Part shown: piece after piece, positions 41,887-51,300 of the stretch
Numbering within the stretch: position 1 is the stretch's first letter
Layout of the letters: every line of letters starts with the position of its first letter
NCBI GenBank assembly: GCA_964404255.1
Contig: CAYOJJ010000001.1
Span: 387,461-451,460, forward strand
Reading direction: 5' to 3'
Origin: JAFDZW01 sp964404255
GTDB taxonomy: Bacteria; Bacteroidota; Ignavibacteria; Palsa-1295
DNA: 64,000 bases
Translations under genes and position numbers: made by a program
Notes under the pieces: model-generated
Database searches by the model: none
Told to the model about the DNA's origin: nothing
Seen by the model: the letters and a program-made list of their open reading frames with translations, nothing else

Positions 41887-42699
41887 TTATTGCACTGTAA
41901 CCTGTAGCGGCTGGCTTTTGGCTATATCGTTACCATTATACCGGAGATTGAGCACAATAGAAGCCGCTCCGCTCTTGAGATCGGGGGGACAGGTAAAATC
42001 AAGCGTCGTACCTTGCCTATCAATGCCACAGCCTTCGACAAAGATATTCCAGTGTTGGCCGCCTTGCTCGATAGTGACATATTCACCGGTCGAAACGGTA
42101 GGCCAGCTTACGGTAAGCTTTTTATTCAATTCGCGGAATTGATCGGCCTTGGAAAGGGCATCGTAAGAAAAATTCTGACGAAGCTTCTCGATAGCGATCT
42201 TACGGTCGGTGGTATCGGTTGGTACATACCCTTCGGCCACTAATGAAAAGCGTTCGCTCGGTTTTAACGGTCCGGTAGAAACAGCGATTAGTTTGCAATC
42301 CATTTTTGGAGCGATCGTTATTTTATAAGGAGTGCTTACATCGCGGTCGTTAATGATATACAACGTTGCTTCGCCGGGGCTAACCGTCATAGGAATGATC
42401 CAGGCAGCGACACAGCTATCGCCGAGCGTCCGGTAAGAGCCGAGCGAGGTAAAGACCTGCTTCCCGTTTTGATCGATCCGCAGGATCGGTACATCCTGTT
42501 TCATCATCGATGGGAGTTTTTCCGCATCGCATTTGGTGCGAGCAAACACCTGGGTCGCATTCGGATTCTCGAAAATAATATAAGAATACTGGCCCGGAGC
42601 AATGGTATTGGGATAAGAATAGATTTTCAGCCGTCTTGCTTCAGATACCGAGCAGGCCAAAGCCAAAAGCAAGACAGCAATAGATAACGTTCTACGCAT
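41887..42699 (-). CDS. Exported protein of unknown function
   Basis: A 270-residue protein with signal peptide MRRTLSIAVLLLALACSVSEA. The mature part is all-beta by pattern with two Ig-like halves (YSYPNTIAPGQYSYIIFEN, then KDTPYKITIAPK-like and GEYVTIEQGGQHWNIFVEG) and Cys residues that may form disulfides. No family recognised. Codon use fits its neighbours. It sits between the PorQ-like gene and secG, on the same strand as both; a T9SS or cell-surface accessory role is only a guess. Confidence 0.6.
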   Translation of the reverse strand: MRRTLSIAVLLLALACSVSEARRLKIYSYPNTIAPGQYSYIIFENPNATQVFARTKCDAEKLPSMMKQDVPILRIDQNGKQVFTSLGSYRTLGDSCVAAWIIPMTVSPGEATLYIINDRDVSTPYKITIAPKMDCKLIAVSTGPLKPSERFSLVAEGYVPTDTTDRKIAIEKLRQNFSYDALSKADQFRELNKKLTVSWPTVSTGEYVTIEQGGQHWNIFVEGCGIDRQGTTLDFTCPPDLKSGAASIVLNLRYNGNDIAKSQPLQVTVQ

Positions 42700-42798
42700 A
42701 CGATTTTCTCTATACTGGTGAGACGATATAACGTCCTGAGAATTTCACACAACGCACAAAAAATCAACAGCGGCAGCTTGGCAAACGGTTGCAGGAAA

Positions 42799-42833
42799 TA
42801 AAAAAGGGCAACCGCCTCCAGTCGTTTGCCCTT
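42799..42833 (-). terminator. Terminator of secG
   Basis: On the minus strand, AAAGGGCAAACG pairs with GTTGCCCTTTTTT, followed by a T-run. Confidence 0.85.
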
Positions 42834-42859
42834 TCGATGAGAGAAGTAGTGAGCTCTTG

Positions 42860-43228
42860 TTATTTAGCCGGAGCCTGCTGTGCAGGAGCTTGTCCGGGCG
42901 GAGCCGATTGTTGCACCGGAACATTAGACGGGGCAGCCGGAATAGCGCTCGGAGCTGGGCCCTCACGCATAGGATTGCTTTGAATGGCCGTGCCCGTCGG
43001 AAGGAAGAGGCGATTGATTGCTATACAAAACAGAATAAAAATACCGGCAAGGACGATCGTGCCCTTGACTAGAAAATCGGCGGTGCGGCGAGCACCGAAC
43101 ATAGTCCCTACCGAGCCGGGAGCGCCCAAAGCACCCGCCAACCCATCACCTTTCGGCGATTGGGCAAGGATCATGGCCGACATTAAGAGGCCTATAATTA
43201 CTATTAAAACTATGAAAATGATAAACAT
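42860..43228 (-). CDS. secG: Preprotein translocase subunit SecG
   Basis: A 122-residue SecG. The two membrane helices are seen (IFIVLIVIIGLLMSAMILAQ and VLAGIFILFCIAINRLF) with the conserved cytoplasmic loop GLAGALGAPG and GTMFGARRTADFLVKGTI between them. SecG assists SecYE in protein export. The Pro/Ala/Gln-rich tail (PPGQAPAQQAPAK) is long compared with E. coli. It follows the M3 peptidase gene by 56 bp on the same strand and ends at a strong terminator. Confidence 0.9.
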   Translation of the reverse strand: MFIIFIVLIVIIGLLMSAMILAQSPKGDGLAGALGAPGSVGTMFGARRTADFLVKGTIVLAGIFILFCIAINRLFLPTGTAIQSNPMREGPAPSAIPAAPSNVPVQQSAPPGQAPAQQAPAK

Positions 43229-43284
43229 TTGCGTTTTTCCTCAAATTGGGGATAAATAAACAGTATTGCGGATAAAGAATTCCC

Positions 43285-44997
43285 TTATGCCGGAACCCCT
43301 TCTTCGATCTCGAGGACCCTCGAAGCATGATCCATCAGGTCTTTCATGAGCGATTCATCGAAAGGCGAACGCATTCCGACCGATTTAAAAATGTTTAGTA
43401 CACTCATGGTACCACCGATACGACAGAGCTTCAAATATGCTTCGACGGTCTTTTCATGATTCTGGGCATCCATTAGTGCGATCTGCATAGCGCCGGTTTC
43501 GGCGATGGCATAGTCGATATAATAGAAAGGTGAACCAAAAATATGAGCCTGGCCATACCAGCGAGCCGCTTTGTATTGTTCGCAGCCGCTCCAATCGATT
43601 CCGGGCTTATAACTATCCCAAATTCTATCCCAGGCCGCATCGCGCTCATCGAGCGTTGCATTCGGGTGTTCATAAACCCAGTGCTGGAATTCATCGACAA
43701 CCGCAATGTAGCAAATGATCTCTACTCCATCGCGCCAACGGTTGCGGCTGAATTTATCGGCCATGCTGCCTTCAAAAAATTCCGTCATATAGCGCAGAGA
43801 GAGATACTCCATACCCATGGAATGGATCTCGCAGGCATCGGAAGTAGGCCATTGCAGTTCGATTGCTTCGATCGCTTGGGATTCCCAACCCTGGAATGCA
43901 TGTCCCATCTCATGAGTAAGCGTGCCAACATCTTCGCTATCGCCTGTCGAGTTGCAAAGAATAGCGACACGTCCTTCGTCGGGGAAGGATGTGCAATAAG
44001 CGCCCGCGCGCTTGCCTTTTCTATTTTCCAGATCGATCAATCCCTCGGAGCGCATTCTTGTGAAATGCTGGCCGAGCGAAGGAGATATCTGATCGAAAAT
44101 ACGCTGTGCTTTTTCGATCTGCGTGTCGATCGGGGCAATGCCGCTCGGGAGCGTAAAGGCCGGGTCGTAGCCAACATCCCAGGGCTTTAGTGTAGCAACT
44201 CCAAGACGGGCCGCCCGGGCTTTGAATAATGCAGTCTGGACCGGAACGACATACTTACGAATATTCTCGCGGAATTTCTTTGCCTCTTCGATCCCATAGT
44301 CCGTCCGCCACATCGATTTATATCCGAGAGGTATAAAATTCGTATGGCCGAGATTACGACCCATCTGATCACGCAGATGCGTCATTGCATCGTAGATCTT
44401 GCCGAGCTCTTCGCGATGCTTGAGAAACCATTCGCGCTGGGCAATAAAAGCTTCTTTGCGAAGCTCCGGATTTTCGGAGCTCTGGAGATTTCTGGCCCGG
44501 GACAAGGTAACCATTTCACCACCGATCATTACCTCGCCTTGCGAAACGATCTTGTCATACTGCATGGAAAGATCTCCCACTTTAACACGCAGATCGATAT
44601 TAATGGGAGCAAGCGGCTCCTGCATGACCTCAAACACCTCGAGCAAATGCATACCATAGCGTTCGGCAATTGCCGTTTTATACTTTGAAGTAAGCACGGC
44701 TTTAAGCAGCGTGGAATTGCCAAGATCGGCAGCCGGCTGTACTTCTTCGCGATGATAACGGTCGCGATCTTCACGTTCGGGATCGGTCATATTCTGATTG
44801 AGTGAATGGTTGATGCGGCTGCCTTCGCTATTGACGAAGGAATTCAGCGCATTCCAATCGGAATACAGCTCAACCCACGCAGCACTATCGGCAGAGGCCT
44901 CGGCGGATTCGATACGATCGGTTAATTTTTTATATTCCTGTTCGACAAATTCTTTGGTAAGTTTTCCTGGGCGATTCGGATAGTGTTTATAGGTCAT
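43285..44997 (-). CDS. M3 family oligoendopeptidase
   Basis: A 570-residue zinc metallopeptidase of the M3/PepF type. The active site GTLTHEMGHAFQGWESQ provides HEMGH (about residues 360-364), and the downstream Glu is in the stretch EIHSMGMEYLSL. No signal peptide, so cytoplasmic. Oligoendopeptidases cut small peptides and have been implicated in signal-peptide and peptide turnover. The N-terminal helical domain is complete. It is the upstream gene of secG, which could reflect turnover of export-derived peptides (inference). Confidence 0.9.
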   Translation of the reverse strand: MTYKHYPNRPGKLTKEFVEQEYKKLTDRIESAEASADSAAWVELYSDWNALNSFVNSEGSRINHSLNQNMTDPEREDRDRYHREEVQPAADLGNSTLLKAVLTSKYKTAIAERYGMHLLEVFEVMQEPLAPINIDLRVKVGDLSMQYDKIVSQGEVMIGGEMVTLSRARNLQSSENPELRKEAFIAQREWFLKHREELGKIYDAMTHLRDQMGRNLGHTNFIPLGYKSMWRTDYGIEEAKKFRENIRKYVVPVQTALFKARAARLGVATLKPWDVGYDPAFTLPSGIAPIDTQIEKAQRIFDQISPSLGQHFTRMRSEGLIDLENRKGKRAGAYCTSFPDEGRVAILCNSTGDSEDVGTLTHEMGHAFQGWESQAIEAIELQWPTSDACEIHSMGMEYLSLRYMTEFFEGSMADKFSRNRWRDGVEIICYIAVVDEFQHWVYEHPNATLDERDAAWDRIWDSYKPGIDWSGCEQYKAARWYGQAHIFGSPFYYIDYAIAETGAMQIALMDAQNHEKTVEAYLKLCRIGGTMSVLNIFKSVGMRSPFDESLMKDLMDHASRVLEIEEGVPA

Positions 44998-45647
44998 GGT
45001 CTTTCGTAGGTGGATTCAAAAAAACGTTATTACCAAACCGTAAAGCCTTTTAAAAAGTCTCTCGAAGTTTGGATGACGAAGTATGTCTTAAACTAATACA
45101 ATTCGACTCAATAATCGGATTAAGAAAATATGAATAAAGATATTACGATTCGTAATTATTTGGAGAATAATAGGATAGATTAATATAGATACAACAATTG
45201 TCCGTATTATTTTCGTATGTGGGGATAAAGGAAATACAAGTATTAAGTAAGATTCTGCTAAATTTGGTAGCCAAAAATCTTTAAAAAGTACTCATAAAAT
45301 GAATCATATTAGAATTTAGCAAGATACTCATGAATACTTTCCTCAGTATTTAATCCAAATTTTTTCCTGATAGGATAGCGATGATTTTGGATATTACGGT
45401 CTGATAAACATAACAGGCGCACAATATCGGGAGAATTTAAACCCAACCGCAGCAAGCAGGGAAGGTCTCGATCGCAAGCTTTCCGATAAAACATTGCACC
45501 TTGTAAAGCAGACTGAATTACTTGCCACCTTTCGTGAAGCCTTGCGAAAAATTGTTCATACCGGTGCTTCTGCTTTCTTTATATCTGAAGAAGTATAATG
45601 AACCCTAAAACGAACCCTTTATTGTTATTATCAGTATAATAGCAGCA
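44998..45647. other. 650-bp AT-rich intergenic region
   Basis: No complete gene. The AT-rich 44998-45308 shows nothing I can name. From 45309 to 45578 the minus strand holds a gene remnant (listed separately). The promoter of metH should lie near its 3' end, but no TAnnTTTG box was found there. Confidence 0.6.
45309..45578 (-). pseudogene. Remnant of a TPR-LuxR type regulator (HTH end only)
   Basis: An open frame of 89 codons, without a start, bounded upstream by TAA at 45579-45581. Its translation ends LCLSDRNIQNHRYPIRKKFG, the recognition-helix region of LuxR-type HTH proteins, and it opens with residues such as HRYEQFFARLHERWQ that align with the segment just before the HTH in this family. 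The TPR and coiled-coil parts are absent. I read it as a decayed copy of a TPR-LuxR regulator like the one at 32631. A short ATG-initiated 61-codon protein is possible but unlikely to act alone. Confidence 0.6.
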
Positions 45648-47474
45648 ATGACCTTTTTAGACCAACTTCGCGAGCGGCCCCTGGTATTCGATGGGGCGAC
45701 CGGTACCCATCTTCAGGGACAGCATTTGACCGCCGATGATTTTGGCGGGGAGCATCTGCTTGGCTGTAATGAATATCTGGTTCGTTCGAAGCCGGGAGCA
45801 GTTGAGCTTGTCCATAAGGATTATCTCGAAGCCGGGGCCGATGTTATCGAGACCGATACCTTCGGTTCGGCCTCTATTGTGCTCGCCGAGTATGAGCTTG
45901 GTCATCTTGCTTATGATCTCTCCAAAGAAGCGGCCGAAATAGCCCGCCGCGTTGCTAACGATTACTCGACTGCTGCGAAACCTCGCTTTGTTGCCGGCTC
46001 AGTTGGCCCTACAACCAAACTCCCATCGCTCGGGCATATCAGTTTTGATGCGATGCGCGATACCTTTTACTCACAAATACTTGGCCTTGTCGATGGGGGG
46101 GCCGACTTGCTTTGCATTGAGACGGCACAGGATCTATTGCAAATGAAATGCGCACTCGCCGCTACGATGGATGTCTTTGCCGAGCGCAAGAAACAGCTTC
46201 CGGTCATTGCTTCGGTGACGATCGAAACCATGGGCACGATGCTTATGGGCACAGAGATTGGTGCAGCTCTCACGGCACTCGAGCCATACGATATTATCTC
46301 ACTCATCGGGATGAACTGTGCTACCGGCCCCAAAGAGATGGAAGAGAATGTTCGCTATCTCACGCAGAATTCAGCGAAGCCCGTCTTTTGTATGCCGAAT
46401 GCCGGTCTGCCGGAAAACATAGGTGGTGTTGCTCATTATCACCTCACACCGGAAGAGATGAAGAAATGGATGTCGCATTTCGTTGGCGATCTTGGTGTCT
46501 CGGTTATCGGTGGTTGCTGCGGGACGACAAAAGCACATATCCATCAACTTTCATTGCTATCGGAATCTATAAGAACGGCAGAACGCCAGGTTACCTGGAC
46601 TCCCGCGGCTTCTTCTATTTATTCGGCCGCTCCATTCGAGCAAGAACCGGCTCCGGTTATTGTTGGTGAGCGCTGCAATACCAATGGCTCGAAAAAATTC
46701 AAAGAGCTGATCCTTGCCGAAGATTATGAAGGTGCTATCGGGGTTGCGAAAGAGCAGATAAAAGAAGGTGCGCACATGCTCGATCTTTGCGTGGCGTATG
46801 TGGGGCGTGATGAAGTCTGCGATATGCGTGAGACGATGAAGCTTTTCAATACGCAGGTAACGCTGCCGGTCGTGATCGATTCGACAGAATATCCGGTAAT
46901 TGAAGAAGCGCTGAAGCATTATGCCGGCCGTGCGATCATCAACTCGATCAATCTGGAAGATGGAGAAGAGCGCATGGCTCATATTCTGCCATTATGCAAG
47001 CGTTACGGCGCTGCAGTGATCGCGCTAACGATCGATGAGGTGGGGATGGCAAAGACGCGCGAGAAAAAATTTGAAATAGCCGAGCGCATTATCGATCTTT
47101 CGGTCAATAAATACGGTATGAGAGAAGAAGATTTGATCTTCGATACCCTTACTTTCACGCTTGGCTCGGGCGATGAAGAATTTCGTAAGGCTGGTATAGA
47201 AACGATCGAAGCGATCCGGATGATCAAAACGCATCATCCGAAATGCAAGACGATCCTCGGTGTCTCGAATATTTCTTTCGGGCTCAATCCCCATGCGCGT
47301 CATGTGCTGAATTCTGTCTTCCTGCACTATGCGATCGAAGCAGGGCTCGATATGGCGATCGTGCATTCCGGTAAGATCATGCCGCTGCATAAGATCGATG
47401 AAGCCGGCCGTGAATTGGCCCGCAAGATCATCTTCGATGAACGCGAGTGGGAATTGCTTAATAAAGCTGCGTGA
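45648..47474 (+). CDS. metH: Short MetH: homocysteine-binding and methyltetrahydrofolate-binding domains only
   Basis: A 608-residue protein. Residues about 1-310 are the homocysteine S-methyltransferase domain, with zinc Cys in GMNCATGPKEM (about 222) and GGCCGTTKAHI (about 289). Residues about 335-600 are the pterin-binding domain (VGERCNTNGSKKFKELI, DTLTFTLGSGDEEFRKAG, NISFGLNPHARHVLN). The B12-binding and SAM-activation domains of full MetH (about 1200 residues) are missing; the stop is followed by a hairpin and an unrelated methyltransferase gene, so it is not a simple sequencing break. The B12 part may be a separate gene elsewhere. Methionine synthesis role inferred. Confidence 0.85.
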   Translation: MTFLDQLRERPLVFDGATGTHLQGQHLTADDFGGEHLLGCNEYLVRSKPGAVELVHKDYLEAGADVIETDTFGSASIVLAEYELGHLAYDLSKEAAEIARRVANDYSTAAKPRFVAGSVGPTTKLPSLGHISFDAMRDTFYSQILGLVDGGADLLCIETAQDLLQMKCALAATMDVFAERKKQLPVIASVTIETMGTMLMGTEIGAALTALEPYDIISLIGMNCATGPKEMEENVRYLTQNSAKPVFCMPNAGLPENIGGVAHYHLTPEEMKKWMSHFVGDLGVSVIGGCCGTTKAHIHQLSLLSESIRTAERQVTWTPAASSIYSAAPFEQEPAPVIVGERCNTNGSKKFKELILAEDYEGAIGVAKEQIKEGAHMLDLCVAYVGRDEVCDMRETMKLFNTQVTLPVVIDSTEYPVIEEALKHYAGRAIINSINLEDGEERMAHILPLCKRYGAAVIALTIDEVGMAKTREKKFEIAERIIDLSVNKYGMREEDLIFDTLTFTLGSGDEEFRKAGIETIEAIRMIKTHHPKCKTILGVSNISFGLNPHARHVLNSVFLHYAIEAGLDMAIVHSGKIMPLHKIDEAGRELARKIIFDEREWELLNKAA

Positions 47475-47490
47475 GGGTATCGTCATACCC
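47475..47490 (+). other. Short hairpin after metH
   Basis: GGGTAT-CGTC-ATACCC is a perfect six-base stem overlapping the end of metH, without a T-run. It could mark a weak terminator or mRNA end. Confidence 0.4.
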
Positions 47491-47540
47491 CGGCAATATT
47501 AGGAGATAATATTCGTCCTTTATTGCAAGGACGTATTATT

Positions 47541-48230
47541 ATGAATAGACAGCCCGACTATTTTACCAAAGAGGTCGCACAAGGATACGACGAACGAAAT
47601 CGTGCACTCGATCCGATAATGGATTGCCTGCATTTTCTTATCGGATTGATCTTAAAAGATATTCCACCGAACTCCCGAATTCTTTGCGTGGGTGCAGGTA
47701 CCGGCGCGGAAATCCTCGCTCTATCGAAAGCCTTTCCCGAGTGGAGCTTTGTTGCTTTAGATCCTTCGCTTGCAATGCTCGATATCTGCCGCGAGCGGAT
47801 CACAGCGGCTGGTCTTGCAGATCGGTGCGAATTTATCCATGGCTATATTGAAGATATCTCAGAGGAATCTACTTTTGATGGGGTACTAAGTATTTTGGTC
47901 GCTCATTTTGTGGCTATTGATCGCCGTGGCGATTTTTTCTATCAAATGGTACGTCGGTTAAGACCCAAAGGCTATCTCATCAATATGGAATTTAGTGGAG
48001 ACCTGGACTCGGTTGAATTTCTGTCACTACTTAAACCATGGGAATCGGTACAATTACTGATGGGAGCAACTCCTGAATCGCTGGCATCTTTTCCAAAACA
48101 ACTTAGAGAAGTATTAACAGTTATCCCTCCTTCAGAAACAGAAGCAATTCTTCATCAAAGTGGTATTGATCTTCCGGTTCACTTTTTTCAGACGTTGGTT
48201 CTGCATGGCTGGTACGGGAAAAAAGCATAA
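47541..48230 (+). CDS. Class I SAM-dependent methyltransferase
   Basis: About 229 residues from ATG 47541; an in-frame TTG at 47523 adds six residues. It shows motif I RILCVGAGTGAEILALSK, the acidic end of strand 2 in VALDPSLAMLDI, and DGVLSILVAHFV as the motif III region. The rest has the expected alpha/beta layout (MVRRLRPKGYLINMEF). The substrate is unknown. It lies 66 bp after the short metH on the same strand; the link to one-carbon metabolism is only positional. Confidence 0.82.
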   Translation: MNRQPDYFTKEVAQGYDERNRALDPIMDCLHFLIGLILKDIPPNSRILCVGAGTGAEILALSKAFPEWSFVALDPSLAMLDICRERITAAGLADRCEFIHGYIEDISEESTFDGVLSILVAHFVAIDRRGDFFYQMVRRLRPKGYLINMEFSGDLDSVEFLSLLKPWESVQLLMGATPESLASFPKQLREVLTVIPPSETEAILHQSGIDLPVHFFQTLVLHGWYGKKA

Positions 48231-48246
48231 GATTAAAAACAGCATA

Positions 48247-48278
48247 TTTGCTTTCTAAGCCATTATTTCGTATATTGA
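48247..48278 (+). promoter_or_regulatory. Possible promoter of the large T9SS protein gene
   Basis: TTTG (48247-48250), 20-bp spacer, TATATTGA (48271-48278), two bases off TAnnTTTG. It would give a leader of about 105 nt. Confidence 0.35.
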
Positions 48279-48387
48279 TAATTCTAACTTTCCCCAAGTA
48301 TGTATGTGTCTATGGTTGATTATGGTGATATAATAAGATAGTACTCATTACGAGCAATACGATTACAGTATTTTAAAGGCTGGTTGT

Positions 48388-51300
48388 ATGTTGCGGATTT
48401 TATTGATAGCAGTAGTTACAGGTCTCTGTTGTATTCCAACCATTCTATTTGGCCAGTGGGCGGTTGTAGATAATACGACGTTAGGAGGCTCCATTGTTAG
48501 CGGACATCTTTTTTTTAAAGATGGGTTACTATGGTGTGGCACTCGTTCGTTATTTGTTTCTAATGATACCGGTGTAACATGGAGTGTTCTTCTGAACCCT
48601 CCGGCCTTATCTAATCAACAAGTTACCAATGTCGAATTTTTTGATCTCCAGCACGGCATTGTCGTTACAACGGGTAAACTCTATATAACGAATAACGGAG
48701 GCTCTACCTGGAGTATGAGTCCTTTGAACGGCACCTATCTAAATGCTTGCTATGCTGGGTCTGACTCGGTTATTGTTGTTGCCAATGGATATGGCGCCAC
48801 CTCGGGAATGTATGTATCTACAGATCGGGGAATAACCTTTACAAGAACAAGAGCCTTAGGTACTGCACTCTTCAATCCTTATGTATTATATCAGGGGAAT
48901 GGAAAGCTGGCCTCGAGCGAGGGCCAACATATGATACTCTCTACCGATTACGGGCAAAGCTGGTCGGCAACTTCCGATACTTTAGTCATCTATGATTCCT
49001 GGACGTTTGCTATCGATTCCTGTCAGCCAAATACGTTATATATGGCCAATGAAGATAATCAACACAACAGAACATATTCTGCTGTTTTAAAGAGTACCGA
49101 TAATGGCAGTACCTGGACAACTCCGTTAAAGCGTCCGGCAAATTCGATCAATGGTTCTATTACTACTTCGCGAAATGGGATATTTATTCAAACACTAAGT
49201 TCGGGAATTTTCCGCTCTAATGATGGAGGCCTCACCTGGGATTCTCTTGGTGGGCCAAATAGATCTGCAGATTGCCGTACCATTCTTGCATTAAACAACA
49301 ATATATTGTTGGCAATGGATAATAATGGTACCCTTTGGCGCACTAATAATGCCGGGGGTATGCCGGTAATTTCCCCAAAGCCAATCTTTACTCCTCCGTC
49401 ACCGCTGACGGTAGATGAATGCGGCAATCCGACAGCAGTTTCTCTGGGTGTTACCGGTACTCCCTGCCATACGTATCGGATCATAGGCACGATCATTACC
49501 GGTAGCGGGGCTTCATTTTATAGTCAATTGCCGGCGGGTTATCCGATAACGCTCGATAATACGTCTTCTCAACTTTTATTTTCCTTTAATAACCCTTTGC
49601 ATCGATCCGGAGTATTTAACGATACACTCCTGGTGCGATGGTATGACGAAAGCGAAGGAGTATTTCATGATACAACATTCATTCTTTCAGCAACGATCAA
49701 TGCCCAAACTCCTAAACTGATTGCAAGTAAAGCATCCGTCACCTTTGATTCGGTTTCTATTTGTGAAACCTCACAGGATAGTATTATTCATTTTAAAAAT
49801 ACCGGCTGCGATACATTACTTATTTCTTCGGGTCCAGGTGCTCTGCCACCAGGCTTCTTATTCGACTCATTACAAATTCCGGTAGTGGTCCCGCCCGATA
49901 GTGTGATTACCTTCCATGTAAGATTTCATCCCGTACAGCCGGGACAGGTAACAGCTTCATTACGATTTGATCTGGATAAAAGAGGGAAAAAAGGTGTAAC
50001 AGTAGTCCCGGTTTCAGCAAGGGGTTTCGGCAGTAAACCCTTACCGCTTTCCATAGCTTCGAGCCTGACCTTTAAGCCCGTATCAAATTGCCACCCTTCG
50101 AGTGATACGACAATTATTTTGAAAAATATAGGTTGCGATACGGTAACGATTAACACTTTACCTGCGGGACTATCTCCGGTATTTTCTCTTAGTAATGTAA
50201 CCCTGCCTATAGAGATCCCGCCGGGTGGCTCTGCATCGTTTACGATAGTATTTAAGCCTTCTGCGACTGGAAATTTTCAAACGACCCTTATATTTTTTAG
50301 CGATAGATATGGGCTTGGAGATTCATCTAAGATTACATTGTTCGGAAGAAATATCGGTGCAAGTCCCGGCTTAGCTGCGGCCGATTCCGTTATTAATTTT
50401 TCGACCATCTCCATTTGCGACAAAGGTAAAGATACCACAGCAACACTCATAAATGCCGGTTGCGATACCATGCAGCTTATTTCCGGCCCGGGGCCGATTG
50501 GTGCAGGATATACCATCGATCCCATTACCTTTCCCGCTGTGTTAGCTCCGGGCGATAGTATAACTATTGGTATTCATTTCATACCACCATCGGCGGGTGT
50601 ATTTCAGACTTCCCTGACCTTCCAGGCCAAACAGAGAAACCTGACCCAAAATCTTATTCTTACGCTGGTTGGCCAAAGCAGTTCTTCGTTTTCAGGTCCG
50701 ACGGTATTGCAGACAAGTTTCGAGTTCGATACCGTCTTCTTATGTGCCCCTGTAACGCATGACACGATCGTCACTTTCACTAATCGCGGCTGTACGCCAT
50801 TAACGATTATCTCCGGCCCCGGAGCACTTGGAGGAGGATTTACTTCCGATCCGCTTTCGCTTCCGGTTGTGCTTCAACCCGATAGTTCTATCGATGTAGT
50901 ATTTCACTATACCCCAACGATAGCAGGGAGTAGCTCTGCCTTTCCTCAGTATGTTCTCGAGCGCGATGCTGTAAAAAGTACCTTGTCACTCTTTTTGCAT
51001 GGCGAGGCAATTTCCGGCGTGGCTGATTTCTTTCTCTCGAGTACAACGCTTCAATTTCAGACCGTGCCGATCTGCAGCTCCGATTCACTGGAGTTTTTAT
51101 ATACCAATCGTGGCTGCGATTCCGTATTCGTGACACCGAAAGGTATTACCGGCGATGGTGATTTTATTGCAGTATCGGGAAGTGAAAAGGGCATTGCTAA
51201 TGGCGATACTATCAGGATTCTTGTCCGTCTGATTCCTCAGCAAAAAGGTAATCGGCAAGCTCAATATACCCTCCATGTGCGAGAACGTAATGGCAGAGAA

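Noticed and set aside
43543..44190. A 215-codon open frame on the plus strand
   Set aside because: Antisense to the M3 peptidase, whose active site is intact.
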